A stretch of DNA of 64,000 nucleotides from Pedococcus badiiscoriae. Lineage in GTDB: Bacteria > Actinomycetota > Actinomycetes > Actinomycetales > Dermatophilaceae. Shown piece after piece: positions 41,418 to 50,295 of this stretch (its first letter is position 1; each line of letters opens with the position of its first letter). A program made the position numbers and the translations under genes. The stretch spans positions 2,232,001 through 2,296,000 of the forward strand of contig NZ_JACCAB010000001.1 of the NCBI RefSeq assembly GCF_013408925.1, given 5' to 3'. A model generated the notes under the pieces. The model searched no databases, was not told the DNA's origin, and saw only the letters and a program-made list of their open reading frames with translations.

Positions 41418-41681
41418 GTGCAGGAACTTCAGTTGGTCACCTTTGAAGGTGGCGAAGAGGTGGAGATGTCGTGGCAGGAGCGCTCGCTCTGTGCCCAGAC
41501 GGATCCCGAGGCGTTCTTCCCCGAGAAGGGCGGGTCGACGCGCGAGGCCAAGAAGGTCTGCGTCGGCTGCGAGGTGCGGGCCGAGTGCCTGGAGTACGCC
41601 CTCGCCCACGACGAGCGGTTCGGCATCTGGGGTGGGCTGTCCGAGCGGGAGCGCCGCAAGCTCAAGAAGCGTGCGGTCTAG
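41418..41681 (+). CDS. whiB: WhiB-family iron-sulfur transcription regulator (WhiB2-like)
   Basis: 87 residues. Four Fe-S ligands at C25, C48, C51 and C57, then the GIWGGLSERERR turn and a basic KLKKR tail that contacts DNA and sigma-A. WhiB2 (WhmD) proteins control septation. The genomic setting, divergent from cofD and near manB, fits WhiB2. GTG 41418 follows a very strong ribosome site. A small hairpin (41681-41697) overlaps the stop codon. Confidence 0.95.
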   Translation: MQELQLVTFEGGEEVEMSWQERSLCAQTDPEAFFPEKGGSTREAKKVCVGCEVRAECLEYALAHDERFGIWGGLSERERRKLKKRAV

Positions 41682-41697
41682 TCGCCCGCGCGGCGAC
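41681..41697 (+). terminator. Hairpin overlapping the whiB stop
   Basis: GTCGCC (41681-41686) pairs with GGCGAC (41692-41697) over a 5-nt loop. It separates whiB from the large membrane glycosyltransferase 18 bp downstream; it may attenuate rather than fully stop transcription. Confidence 0.4.
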
Positions 41698-41714
41698 TCA
41701 CTCGTGACCAGCGC

Positions 41715-44700
41715 ATGACGCTTGCCCCGGCCCATGAGGTGACAGACCCCGCAGGCTCGCCTGCGGCGGTCGCAACGGTGACGGCGGTTCTGGTCCTCCG
41801 GGGCCCCACCTCGGCGCTTCCGGAGACGCTCGACTCGCTCGCGCGCCAGACGCGCAGCCCCGACCGCCTCGTCGTCGTCGACCCGGGCAGGGACGAGCGC
41901 GACGGCAACGCCGTCGAGCTGGTGCGGGCCCACCACGGCCTGGCCGAGGCCATCGCCTCGATCAGCTTCGTCACCGTTCCCGACGCGCCCTCCCTCGCGT
42001 ATGCCGTGCGGGCGGCCCTCGCGCAGTCCGCCCCGGGCGACGCGGACGCCTCGACCGACCGGGCCGGTGATGCGGGCTCAGCCGTGACCCACGTCTGGGT
42101 GCTGACCTGCGACAGCGCCGCTGCCCCCATGACCCTCGCGCGCCTGCTCGACGCCGTGCGACGCAGCCCTTCGGTGGGCGCTGCAGGCCCCAAGCTGCTC
42201 GAGTGGTCCGTCCCCGGCGCGCTGCGCTCGGTCGGCCTGCAGCTGACCCGCAGCGGCCGGGTGATCCCGTCGCCGGCCCCTGGCGAGCCCGACCAGGGCC
42301 AGTACGACCGCCGCACCGACGTCCTGGCCGTCCCTGCGACGGGCATGCTGGTGGAACGCCAGATGCTGGACGAGCTCGGTCGTCCCGAGCGAGCTTTCGG
42401 TGACTTCGGCGCCGACGTGGACTTCTCGTGGCGCGCCCAGCAGTCCGGACGTCGCGTGGTCGTGGTGCCCCGCGCCACGCTGCGCACCGGGGCACCGGCG
42501 GAGCCCGACGAGGTCGTCCCGGGGGACTCGGCCGCCAGGGTGCGCCGGCAGGCCAGGCGCGTGGCCATGGCCAGGTGCGCCTGGTGGTCCCTCCCGCTGC
42601 TCGCCGCCTGGATCGTGGCGTCGAGCACTGCTGCCGCCGTCGCGCTGCTGCTGGCCAAGCGCCCCCGAGCCGCGTGGGCGGAGCTCTGCGACATCGGGGC
42701 GGTGCTGACCCCCGGGCGCGTGCTCGGCGCGCGGTGGCGCTCGCGTGGCACTCGCCGGGTCCGCCGTCGCGACCTGCGGGGTCTGTTCGTCCGGTCCACC
42801 ACCGTGCTCCGGCACACGACCGACCTCATCCACGACGAGGTCGCGCTCGAGCCCGGGCAGGTCGACGCCACCCGCGGGGACACGGCCGAGTCCGGCCCGG
42901 TCGCGGACGAGGCCCAGGACCTCAACGTCCTCGGAGCCACGTGGGCCTCGCACGCCGCGCGCAACCCCGGCCTGCTGGCGACCCTGGCCATGACCCTGGT
43001 TGCCGCCCTGTCCAGCCGTCACCTCGGGGGGACGTTCGCCGACCGGCTCGATAACGGCGTGGCCGGCGGCGAGACCGTCGGCGTCAGGGCGGACTCCGTC
43101 GCCACATGGCATGCCTGGCTCGACGGCTGGCACGGCCCGGGCCTCGGGGCCGCAGGTGAACAGGGACCGCACCTCGTCGTGCTGTCCGCGCTGTCGTGGC
43201 TGGTGGCCCACGTTCCGCTGGTCGGTCCGCCCGCCTCGCCGGTGGGAGCGGTGGTCACCCTGCTGGTCACCTTCGCCCTGCCACTGGCGACCCTCGCGGC
43301 ATACCTCGGCGCCCGGGTCGTGACGCACTCCCGGTGGCCTCGGGCCCTCGCCGCGCTCGCGTGGTCGACCAGTGCCGTGCTGGCCACGGCTGTCGGCTCC
43401 GGTCGTCTGGGCGGCATCGTCGCGGCGATCCTGCTCCCGCTGGTGGCGGCCGGGGTGGCCCTGGCCGCCCGGCGCACCGGCACCGCGACGGTCACCGCCG
43501 CCACCGTGCTGGCGGCGAGCGTCCTCGGGGCCTTCGCCCCGGCCCTGCTGGTCCTCGTGGTGCTCGCCGGCCTGGTCGTCACGGTCGTCGCTCGCGGGGC
43601 CCGCGTGCGCGGGCTGGCCATCGCGCTCGGCCCGGTCCTGCTCCTGGGGTCCTGGGTGCCCGCGCTGGTCGAGCGTCCCGCGTTGCTGTTCACCGGTCCC
43701 GGCCTGTCGGTCTGGGGGACCGCCCAGGGGCAGCCCTGGCAGCTCGCGCTCCTGCACCCCGGCGGACCCGGGTCCTACCCCGTGCTGCTGTCGGCGCCGC
43801 TGGTCCTCGCCGGGCTTCTCGGCCTGCTGCGTGCCGGTCGCCGGGGTCGCGCGGCGACCGTCCTGGCGATCGTGGCCCTGCTCGGCCTGGCCTACGCCGT
43901 CGCCGCTCCCCGGATCCAGCTCGGCGTCGTGCCCCAGGGACTTCCCGGCGCCGGACGGCCAGTGACGGCGTGGGCCGGGGTCGGACTGCTCGTCGTCACG
44001 CTCGCACTCGTCGCCTCGGCGCTGGTGGGTGCCGAGGGCCTCGCCGTGAGTCGCGCGCGTGGTGGGTGGCAGGCGCTGGCACGCTGGCCCGTCGCCGCTG
44101 CCGTCCTGGGAGCCGTGCTGGTCAGTGCCGGATGGCTGGCCGTCCGGACCGTCGGCGATGAGCTGCGCGCGTGGCAGGATCCCCGGCCCGCGGTGGCGAT
44201 CGACCAGGCAGAGAGCGGGCTCGGCAACCGGATGCTCCTGTTGCAGCCCGAGGGCGACGGCCTGACCTACGAGCTGCTCGGCCGGGAGGTCGGCGACGTC
44301 GCCCGGACGCTGCCCTCGGTGCCTGCCGACCATCCCTCCGCCGCTGCCCTGGCAGCCTCGGTCGGTGCCTTGTTCCAGCAGGGAGCCATCCCCGGCACCC
44401 TCGCCCCCGCACGCGACCTGGCCGACCAGGCGGTGGGCTTCATCGGTCTGCGCGCCGACGCCACCGACCCCCGCATCCGCTCGCTGGACGCGACGGCGGG
44501 GCTCAGTCGGCTGGGCGAGCACGACGGCGTGCTGTTCTGGCGGGTGCTGGCCGGCGGCGGGGCGACGGCCGACCACGCCGTCGCACCGTCTCGCGCCAGG
44601 ATCGTGACCGGCACGTCGCAGCAGGCCATCCCCGTTTCCGGACCGCATGCGCAGCTCGACGTGAAAGCCGTTGTCCCGCAAGGGGCCTCGCTCGTCCTGG

Positions 44701-44930
44701 CCGAGCCGAGCCAGTGGGTCCGGCACGCGCGCGTGACCGTCGACGGCACGGTCGTCGCCCCCCGCGGCGACACCGCCGCCTACCCGCTGCCCGCGGGGAC
44801 CGCCACGATCTCGGTCGACGTGCTCCCCACCAACGCCTCCTGGCGCTATGCGCAGGGCGGGCTGCTGCTGCTGGTCGCGTTCCTCGCCCTGCCCTTCGGC
44901 AACCGCTCCTCGAGGCGGAGGCGCCCGTGA
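41715..44930 (+). CDS. GT2 family glycosyltransferase with large membrane region
   Basis: 1071 residues. Residues about 20-260 are a GT2 domain (VTAVLVLRGPTSALPETLDSLARQ, VLTCDSAAAP, AVPATGMLVERQMLDELG, DFGADVDFSWRAQQSGRRV). After residue 280 about 14 membrane segments follow, then a C-terminal extracytoplasmic beta domain ending with one more helix. Homologues of this layout sit beside whiB2 and manB in actinobacteria and are assigned to cell-wall glycan assembly. No ribosome site is obvious at the ATG. It overlaps the next gene by 4 bp (GTGA). Confidence 0.8.
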   Translation: MTLAPAHEVTDPAGSPAAVATVTAVLVLRGPTSALPETLDSLARQTRSPDRLVVVDPGRDERDGNAVELVRAHHGLAEAIASISFVTVPDAPSLAYAVRAALAQSAPGDADASTDRAGDAGSAVTHVWVLTCDSAAAPMTLARLLDAVRRSPSVGAAGPKLLEWSVPGALRSVGLQLTRSGRVIPSPAPGEPDQGQYDRRTDVLAVPATGMLVERQMLDELGRPERAFGDFGADVDFSWRAQQSGRRVVVVPRATLRTGAPAEPDEVVPGDSAARVRRQARRVAMARCAWWSLPLLAAWIVASSTAAAVALLLAKRPRAAWAELCDIGAVLTPGRVLGARWRSRGTRRVRRRDLRGLFVRSTTVLRHTTDLIHDEVALEPGQVDATRGDTAESGPVADEAQDLNVLGATWASHAARNPGLLATLAMTLVAALSSRHLGGTFADRLDNGVAGGETVGVRADSVATWHAWLDGWHGPGLGAAGEQGPHLVVLSALSWLVAHVPLVGPPASPVGAVVTLLVTFALPLATLAAYLGARVVTHSRWPRALAALAWSTSAVLATAVGSGRLGGIVAAILLPLVAAGVALAARRTGTATVTAATVLAASVLGAFAPALLVLVVLAGLVVTVVARGARVRGLAIALGPVLLLGSWVPALVERPALLFTGPGLSVWGTAQGQPWQLALLHPGGPGSYPVLLSAPLVLAGLLGLLRAGRRGRAATVLAIVALLGLAYAVAAPRIQLGVVPQGLPGAGRPVTAWAGVGLLVVTLALVASALVGAEGLAVSRARGGWQALARWPVAAAVLGAVLVSAGWLAVRTVGDELRAWQDPRPAVAIDQAESGLGNRMLLLQPEGDGLTYELLGREVGDVARTLPSVPADHPSAAALAASVGALFQQGAIPGTLAPARDLADQAVGFIGLRADATDPRIRSLDATAGLSRLGEHDGVLFWRVLAGGGATADHAVAPSRARIVTGTSQQAIPVSGPHAQLDVKAVVPQGASLVLAEPSQWVRHARVTVDGTVVAPRGDTAAYPLPAGTATISVDVLPTNASWRYAQGGLLLLVAFLALPFGNRSSRRRRP

Positions 44931-46417
44931 ACATCACCGTCAGCGGCATCGTCCGCACCTGCCTCGTGGCCGCCGCGGGGGTCGGCATCGTCGTCGCGGC
45001 GATGCACAGCCAGGGTGCCCTCGCCGTCGCGTCGACCAAGCCTGTCGACACCGCCACCGCCTCGGCCAACGGCCCGGTGCGCAGCTCGTCGTTGCTGTGT
45101 CCGGGGCCCGAGCTCAAGGGCATCAAGGGGGTCGCCGACCTCGGCGTCGGGGTGCGGGTTGCTGCGGCGGCGGCGCCCGTGCGCGCGCTGACCGGCTCCG
45201 CCCCCGCCACCGCCCCCGGCAAGCTCAGCCTCACCCAGATGCCGCAGGGGAGCCTCGCCCCGGACGTGACCTCGCGTGGAGCTGACCTGGTCGGCGACCT
45301 GACCACGCCCAACGGTGTCCTCGTGTCGGGCACCGAGTCGATGGCCGCCGGTGTCGCCGCGGCGCAGAGCTGGCTGGTGCCCTCGGGTGACCAACGGTCG
45401 TTCGGCACCGCCGCATGCGGGCCACCCGGCGCCGAGTTCTGGATCATGGCCGGCGGCGGAGCCCCAGGCCGGCAGGAGCGGCTCCTGCTGACCAATCCCG
45501 GCGGCAACTCGGTCAGTGTCGACGTCACCCTCTACGGGGCCAAGGGGGCGGTCGCGTCCCCGAACGGCAAGGGCATCGTCGTCCCGGCCCATGGGCGGAC
45601 GGCCTTCCTGCTCGACTCGATCAACGGCGACCTGGCCACTCCCGTCGTGCACGTCGTGGCCGACGGCGGCGTCGTCGGCGCTGTCGTCAACGACCTGTGG
45701 CTCGACGGCACCCGGGCGGGCGGTTCCGACGATGCCCTGCCGACCGCTGCCCCGTCGCGCGACCAGGTGATCCCCGCCGTCACGGTGGGCGGCCAGTCCG
45801 TGCTGCGCGTCGCCGTGCCCGGCAGCAACGAAGCCGTGGTCCAGGCCCGAGTGCTGACCGCGCAGGGGCCACGGGCGTTGCCCACCGGTGGCGTGATCCG
45901 GATCGACGGCGGCACGGTGCGCGACATCGACATCTCGGCCCTGCCCGGCAATGCCGTGGGGCTCCAGGTGCGCGCCGACGTCCCCATCGTGGCGGCCGCC
46001 ATGGTCACGCGCGCCGTGCCGGGCAAGCCGGGAGACTTCGCGTGGACGTCGTCGACGCCCCCGATCACCGGAGTCGCAGGTATGCCGCTCGCCGACCCCG
46101 CGGGGGCGCTCACCCCCGTCCGGCGGTTCCTGTCCCTCACGTCGTCCGGCGACAGCGCCGGGGTCGAGGTGGTCACGGTCGACGCCAAGGGGGTGGAGAC
46201 GTCCCTGCGCCAGACGATCGGGGTGGACGCGACCGCGGGCGTCGATGTCACCTTCGCCAGGTCAGTGTGGGTGCACCGCGTGTCGGGGAAGGGTGAGGTG
46301 CGGGCCGGAGTCATCGCGTGGCTGGACGACGCCCAGGGCAGGCTGATCACGACGACACCCCTGCACGACGCCGCGCTGCGAACGTCGACCGTGGGCTTGC
46401 GCGAGGTCGCTCAGTAG
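44927..46417 (+). CDS. DUF5719 family protein
   Basis: 496 residues, with a signal anchor at residues about 7-25 (GIVRTCLVAAAGVGIVVA) and a long extracytoplasmic beta-rich part. PGGNSVSVDVTLYGAKG, AHGRTAFLLD and WVHRVSGKGEVRAGVIAWLDD are typical of DUF5719, an actinobacterial family found next to this glycosyltransferase. It is probably a partner of the membrane enzyme before it. GTG 44927 overlaps that gene's stop. Function unknown. Confidence 0.85.
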   Translation: MNITVSGIVRTCLVAAAGVGIVVAAMHSQGALAVASTKPVDTATASANGPVRSSSLLCPGPELKGIKGVADLGVGVRVAAAAAPVRALTGSAPATAPGKLSLTQMPQGSLAPDVTSRGADLVGDLTTPNGVLVSGTESMAAGVAAAQSWLVPSGDQRSFGTAACGPPGAEFWIMAGGGAPGRQERLLLTNPGGNSVSVDVTLYGAKGAVASPNGKGIVVPAHGRTAFLLDSINGDLATPVVHVVADGGVVGAVVNDLWLDGTRAGGSDDALPTAAPSRDQVIPAVTVGGQSVLRVAVPGSNEAVVQARVLTAQGPRALPTGGVIRIDGGTVRDIDISALPGNAVGLQVRADVPIVAAAMVTRAVPGKPGDFAWTSSTPPITGVAGMPLADPAGALTPVRRFLSLTSSGDSAGVEVVTVDAKGVETSLRQTIGVDATAGVDVTFARSVWVHRVSGKGEVRAGVIAWLDDAQGRLITTTPLHDAALRTSTVGLREVAQ

Positions 46418-46483
46418 GGCTTCACGGCGCATCGAGGCACCCGGGGCACCTGCGCGCGGCAACGCCCGCCGGGCCGCGGCGAC

Positions 46484-46531
46484 TCAGCCCTCGTCGTCCT
46501 CAGCCCTCGTCGTCCTCAGCCCTCGTCGTCG
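46484..46531. repeat. 16-bp tandem repeat x3 carrying TGA stops (minus strand)
   Basis: Units TCAGCCCTCGTCGTCC at 46484 and 46500 and a third copy at 46516 (last base differs). On the minus strand each reads ...GAGGGCTGA, so stops sit at 46516, 46500 and 46484 in all three frames. The first one met is the real stop of the Zincin-like gene. Confidence 0.9.
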
Positions 46532-46962
46532 TAGCGCGGATCGAGGTCCCCTGGGGGCAGGTTGAACAAGGCCGCGACCTGCTCCACCACCACGTCCTGG
46601 ACGATCGCGGTGAGCTCGCGCTGGGTGTCGGCCCGGCTCTCGATGGGCCTTCGGTAGATGACGATTCGCGCAGGGGTCCTGCCGTGCGCGGGGAACGCCC
46701 GGGCCAGCGGCGCTCCCTCGCGCTCCCACGGTGCCGGGTCGGTCGGTGGGACGTCCTCGACGGCGAACTGGATGTCCTGGAAGCGCGGGCCCAGCCGCGT
46801 CTCGAGCCGGGCGGCGCTGTCCAGGACCAGGTCGTCGAACTGCTGCCTGCGGGTGGCCATCGCAGGGACGGCCGGCCACGCCAGCGGACCCCGCGTCCCT
46901 CGGCCCCGACGGTCCCTGCGCGCGGGCTGGGGGCGCCCTGCCTGCGGGCCCGTCGAAGTCAC
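46516..46962 (-). CDS. Zincin-like 'metallopeptidase family' protein lacking HExxH
   Basis: 148 residues with a basic N-terminus. It has the layout of the PF06262-type family found between DUF5719 and DUF3499 in actinobacteria (FDDLVLDSAARLETRLGPRFQDIQFAVEDVP, then RIVIYRRPIE). Where zinc enzymes have HExxHHxG, this protein reads VVVEQVAALFNLPPGDLDP, so the zinc site is absent and proteolysis is unlikely. GTG 46962 is supported by TAGGCT 6 nt upstream; an internal ATG at 46860 is the alternative. Its 3' end is the stop-codon repeat. Confidence 0.75.
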   Translation of the reverse strand: MTSTGPQAGRPQPARRDRRGRGTRGPLAWPAVPAMATRRQQFDDLVLDSAARLETRLGPRFQDIQFAVEDVPPTDPAPWEREGAPLARAFPAHGRTPARIVIYRRPIESRADTQRELTAIVQDVVVEQVAALFNLPPGDLDPRYDDEG

Positions 46963-46968
46963 GGGACC

Positions 46969-46974
46969 AGCCTA
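46969..46974 (-). promoter_or_regulatory. -10 hexamer TAGGCT, leaderless type
   Basis: On the minus strand, 6 nt before the GTG at 46962. Divergent partner of the hexamer at 47010-47015; the whole divergent promoter region is only 60 bp. Confidence 0.5.
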
Positions 46975-47009
46975 CGGCGTGCCGATTCGGGGGCTCGGCC
47001 CCGCTGGCA

Positions 47010-47015
47010 TAGAGT
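47010..47015 (+). promoter_or_regulatory. -10 hexamer TAGAGT, leaderless type
   Basis: 7 nt before the GTG at 47023 of the DUF3499 gene; no ribosome site is visible between them. Confidence 0.55.
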
Positions 47016-47022
47016 CCGCGAC

Positions 47023-47406
47023 GTGAGTCTGTCCAGGAGGTGCTCCCGCACCGCGTGCTCGAAGCCCGCCATCGCGACGCTCACGTACGTCTACGGCGAC
47101 CAGACCGCGGTGGTCGGACCCCTGGCGACCTTCGCCGAACCCCACACCTACGACCTGTGCGCGACCCACGCCGAAGGCCTGACGGCGCCACGAGGCTGGG
47201 AGATCGTGCGGCTGTCGGGGGAGTACGTCGAGCCCGAGCCCTCGCACGACGACCTGCTCGCCCTGGCGAACGCGGTGCGCGAGGCGGGACGACCCCGGCT
47301 CGGCGAGCCGGTCGCGCTGACGCGGACGCAGCCCACCGACGAGGACGCCTCCGGGGCGATCGAGACCGGCCGCCGCGGGCACCTGCGCGTCCTGCGCGAC
47401 AGCTGA
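47023..47406 (+). CDS. DUF3499 family protein
   Basis: 127 residues. The N-terminus has two cysteines (RRCSRTACSKPA), and a third lies in YDLCATHAEGL, so a small zinc-binding fold is likely; the C-terminus is low-complexity. The family is restricted to actinobacteria and lies directly upstream of manB, as here (19-bp gap). GTG 47023 is placed by the -10 box 7 nt upstream. Function unknown. Confidence 0.85.
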   Translation: MSLSRRCSRTACSKPAIATLTYVYGDQTAVVGPLATFAEPHTYDLCATHAEGLTAPRGWEIVRLSGEYVEPEPSHDDLLALANAVREAGRPRLGEPVALTRTQPTDEDASGAIETGRRGHLRVLRDS

Positions 47407-47412
47407 CCCCGC

Positions 47413-47418
47413 TAGGGT
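47413..47418 (+). promoter_or_regulatory. -10 hexamer TAGGGT, leaderless type
   Basis: 7 nt before the GTG at 47426 of manB, so manB may have its own leaderless transcript in addition to read-through from DUF3499. Confidence 0.5.
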
Positions 47419-47425
47419 TTCGGGC

Positions 47426-48868
47426 GTGCCGTCGCCCCTGCTCTCCGACTTCGTCAAGGCCTATGACGTCCGTGGCCTCGTCCCCGAACAGCTCAACGTC
47501 GACGTGGCGTGGGCCCTCGGGGCCGCCTTCGCGCAGAGCGTCGTCGCGCCGGAGGGAGCGCAGGGGGTCGTCATCGGTCACGACATGCGCCCCTCCTCTC
47601 CGGAGCTGTCGCGCGCCTTCGCCGCCGGGGTCACCGCGCACGGCCTCGACGCGACCCTGATCGGGCTCTGCAGCACCGACGGCCTCTACTACGCCAGTGG
47701 TGCCCTCGACCTCCCCGGCGCGATGTTCACCGCCTCCCACAACCCCGCTCGCTACAACGGCATCAAGCTGTGCCGCGCGGGGGCCCGGCCGGTCGGCCAG
47801 GACTCCGGGCTGGCGGACGTGAGCGCCACGGCCCAGGGCCTGCTCGACTCCGGCACCAGCACCGGTCCCGTCGGCGCCCCCCGGGGCCGAGTCGTCGAGG
47901 CTGACCTGCTGGGGGACTACGCGGCCTACCTGCGCGGGCTCGTCGACCTGTCCGGCGGGCGCCAGCTCAAGGTCGTCGTGGACGCCGGCAACGGCATGGC
48001 CGGGCACACCGTGCCGGCCGTGCTGGGCACCGGCACCGGCCTGCCCGAGCTCCCGCTCGAGATCGTGCCGCTCTACTTCGAGCTCGACGGCACCTTCCCC
48101 AACCACGAGGCCAACCCCCTCGAACCCGAGAACCTGCGCGACCTGCAGGCCGCCGTCGTCGAGCACGGCGCCGACCTCGGGCTGGCCTTCGACGGCGACG
48201 CGGACCGCTGTTTCGTCATCGACGAGCGGGGCGAGCCCGTCAGCCCGAGCACGGTCACGGCGCTCGTGGCCACCCGCGAGGTCGCCAAGCTCGTCGCGGC
48301 AGGGACGCCGGCGGCCGACGTCGCCGTGGTCTACAACGTCATCTCGTCGGCGGCGGTCCCCGAGATCATCGCCGAGCAGGGAGCCCGCGGCGTCCGCACC
48401 CGGGTCGGCCACTCCTACATCAAGGCCGAGATGGCCCGGGAGGACGCGGTCTTCGGTGGCGAGCACAGTGCGCACTACTACTTCCGCGACTTCTGGTTCG
48501 CCGACACCGGCATGCTCGCCGCGATGCACGTCCTCGCAGCCCTGGGGGAGCAGGACGAGCCGCTCAGCCGGCTCGCGGCGGCATACAGCCGGTATGCCGC
48601 GTCGGGGGAGATCAACTCGACCGTCACCGACGCCGCGGCTGCGACCGCCTCGGTGCGACGGTGGGCGGCTGAGCGGGGTGCCGAGTTCGACGAGCTCGAC
48701 GGGCTCACCGTCACTCACGCCGCGCGTCAGGACGCCCCGATGTGGTGGCTCAACCTGCGTGCCTCGAACACCGAGCCGCTGCTGCGCCTGAACGTGGAGG
48801 CGGCCGACCACGACACGATGACCCAGGTGCGAGACGATGTGCTCGCACTGGTGAGAGGAGAACGCTGA
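47426..48868 (+). CDS. manB: Phosphomannomutase/phosphoglucomutase ManB
   Basis: 480 residues, the usual length. The phosphoserine is S104 in TASHNPARYNGIKL, the magnesium loop is DGDADR near 256-261, and the sugar and phosphate loops GEHSAHYYFRD and RASNTEPLLRLN follow in order. It interconverts mannose-6- and mannose-1-phosphate, feeding GDP-mannose for mannosylated lipids and glycans. GTG start 7 nt after a -10 box. The stop overlaps the start of the Trm112 gene (TGATG). Confidence 0.95.
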   Translation: MPSPLLSDFVKAYDVRGLVPEQLNVDVAWALGAAFAQSVVAPEGAQGVVIGHDMRPSSPELSRAFAAGVTAHGLDATLIGLCSTDGLYYASGALDLPGAMFTASHNPARYNGIKLCRAGARPVGQDSGLADVSATAQGLLDSGTSTGPVGAPRGRVVEADLLGDYAAYLRGLVDLSGGRQLKVVVDAGNGMAGHTVPAVLGTGTGLPELPLEIVPLYFELDGTFPNHEANPLEPENLRDLQAAVVEHGADLGLAFDGDADRCFVIDERGEPVSPSTVTALVATREVAKLVAAGTPAADVAVVYNVISSAAVPEIIAEQGARGVRTRVGHSYIKAEMAREDAVFGGEHSAHYYFRDFWFADTGMLAAMHVLAALGEQDEPLSRLAAAYSRYAASGEINSTVTDAAAATASVRRWAAERGAEFDELDGLTVTHAARQDAPMWWLNLRASNTEPLLRLNVEAADHDTMTQVRDDVLALVRGER

Positions 48869-49074
48869 TGTCGCAAGGACAGGGGCAGGACGCCCGGATC
48901 GAGCCGTGGCTGCGGGAGATCCTGAGGTGTCCGGCATGCCGCTCGGAGCTCGCCGACGCCACCGCGGACGGCAAGGCCGAGCTGCACTGCACCAACGCGG
49001 AGTGCGGCCTCCAGTACCGCATCGACGACGGTGTGCCGGTGCTGCTGGTCGACGAAGCCCGCAAGCCGGCCTGA
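48868..49074 (+). CDS. Trm112 family zinc-ribbon protein
   Basis: 68 residues. Cysteines C21, C24, C41 and C46 (CPAC...CTNAEC) form the zinc ribbon, followed by the YRIDDGVPVLLVDEA strand of the Trm112/YcaR fold. Trm112 proteins activate methyltransferases in other domains of life; in actinobacteria the role of this copy between manB and the SIS gene is not known. ATG 48868 overlaps the manB stop and has GAGAGGAGAA upstream. Confidence 0.9.
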   Translation: MSQGQGQDARIEPWLREILRCPACRSELADATADGKAELHCTNAECGLQYRIDDGVPVLLVDEARKPA

Positions 49075-49090
49075 CCACGAAGTAGGCGTG

Positions 49091-50293
49091 ATGGCACCGT
49101 TCTTCGACGAGTCGCGGGTCGACAGCGACGAGGTGCTGGCCGCACTCGACTCGCACCAGACGCTGCGGGGGCTGGCCACGGCCGGCGCCCAGGTCCGGGA
49201 GGCGGTCTCTCTCTCCGAGGAGGCCGGGATCGAGCGGGTTGCCGGTGGCGAGCGGCCACGGTCGGTGCTCGTTGCCTCGCTGGGCGGGTCCGCCGTGGTG
49301 TCCGACGTCCTCGAGCTGCTGGCCGAGCCGGGATCGCCGGTGCCGGTGAGCGTGCGCCGCAACCTCCCGCTGCCCGGCTGGGTGGGCCCGCTCGACCTCG
49401 TCATCGCCGTGTCGCTCTCGGGCCGTGCCCCCGGACCCCTTGCGCTGGCGGCCGAGGCCGCTCGCCGAGGCGCCGCCCTGCTGACCGTCGGCGCGACGGA
49501 CTCGCCACTTGCCGACGTGGCCGCGCAGGCCAGAGGGGTGCACATCGGCATCGGTCGTGGCCGCACGACCTCACGGACCGCGCTGTGGTCACTCCTCGCG
49601 CCCGTCCTGCTCGGCGCCGGCCACCTCGGGATCGTCGACGTCGACCCGCGTGTGCTCGCCCAGACCGCCGACCGCCTGGACGAGCTGGCCGACAGCTGTC
49701 GCCCGTCGTCGGAGTCGTTCGTCAACCCCGCGAAGCTCCTGGCCGCCGACCTCGCCCAAGGCGTGCCAGTGGTCCTGGGTGACGGTCCGCTGAACGGAGT
49801 TGCCGCAGGCAGGGCCACGTCGATGCTGGCGCGGACCGCACGGGTGCCGGCGACGTCAGGGGAGCTCCCCGATGACGCCGCCCAGGTGGTCGCCTGCTTC
49901 GACGGCCCGTTCACGGCGGCCTACGCCGGCGGGGTGCAGGCTCTCTCGGGAGCAGGTGCCCAGGAGCCGCAGGATGACATCTTCGCCGACCCGTTCCTCG
50001 ACGGACCGGTGGCGCCACGACTGTCCCTGCTCATGCTGCGCGACGTCCTGCCCGACCCGATGACCCGCGAGGCGGACGACGCGCGCGCGCTCGCGGAGGC
50101 GGTCACGACCGCCGCGCGCGAGGCCGGGGTCAGAGTCTGCGAGGTGACCGCTCAGCCGGGCCATCCCCTCACCCGGCTCGCGGGCCAGATCGCCACGACC
50201 GACTTCGCAGCGACGTACCTCGCCCTGGGGCTGGGACTCGACCCGGCGGTCTCACCCCACGTGGCCGACCTCCGGGGTCGCACTGGCGGCTGA
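49091..50293 (+). CDS. SIS-domain protein (TobH-like / PGI-PMI-like)
   Basis: 400 residues with two SIS-type alpha/beta domains: VLVASLGGSAVVSDVLELL and VIAVSLSGRAPGPLALAAEAARRGAALLTV in the first half, VPVVLGDGPLNGVAAGRATSML in the second. It matches the TobH-like proteins next to manB, related to bifunctional phosphoglucose/phosphomannose isomerase. That would supply mannose-6-phosphate to ManB. The ATG at 49091 is close behind the Trm112 stop. The usual next gene, manA, is not here. Confidence 0.8.
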   Translation: MAPFFDESRVDSDEVLAALDSHQTLRGLATAGAQVREAVSLSEEAGIERVAGGERPRSVLVASLGGSAVVSDVLELLAEPGSPVPVSVRRNLPLPGWVGPLDLVIAVSLSGRAPGPLALAAEAARRGAALLTVGATDSPLADVAAQARGVHIGIGRGRTTSRTALWSLLAPVLLGAGHLGIVDVDPRVLAQTADRLDELADSCRPSSESFVNPAKLLAADLAQGVPVVLGDGPLNGVAAGRATSMLARTARVPATSGELPDDAAQVVACFDGPFTAAYAGGVQALSGAGAQEPQDDIFADPFLDGPVAPRLSLLMLRDVLPDPMTREADDARALAEAVTTAAREAGVRVCEVTAQPGHPLTRLAGQIATTDFAATYLALGLGLDPAVSPHVADLRGRTGG

Positions 50294-50295
50294 CT

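Noticed and set aside
47081..49543. 820-codon open frame opposite manB, Trm112 and the SIS gene
   Set aside because: It is the shadow of three well-supported genes and shows no domain motif.
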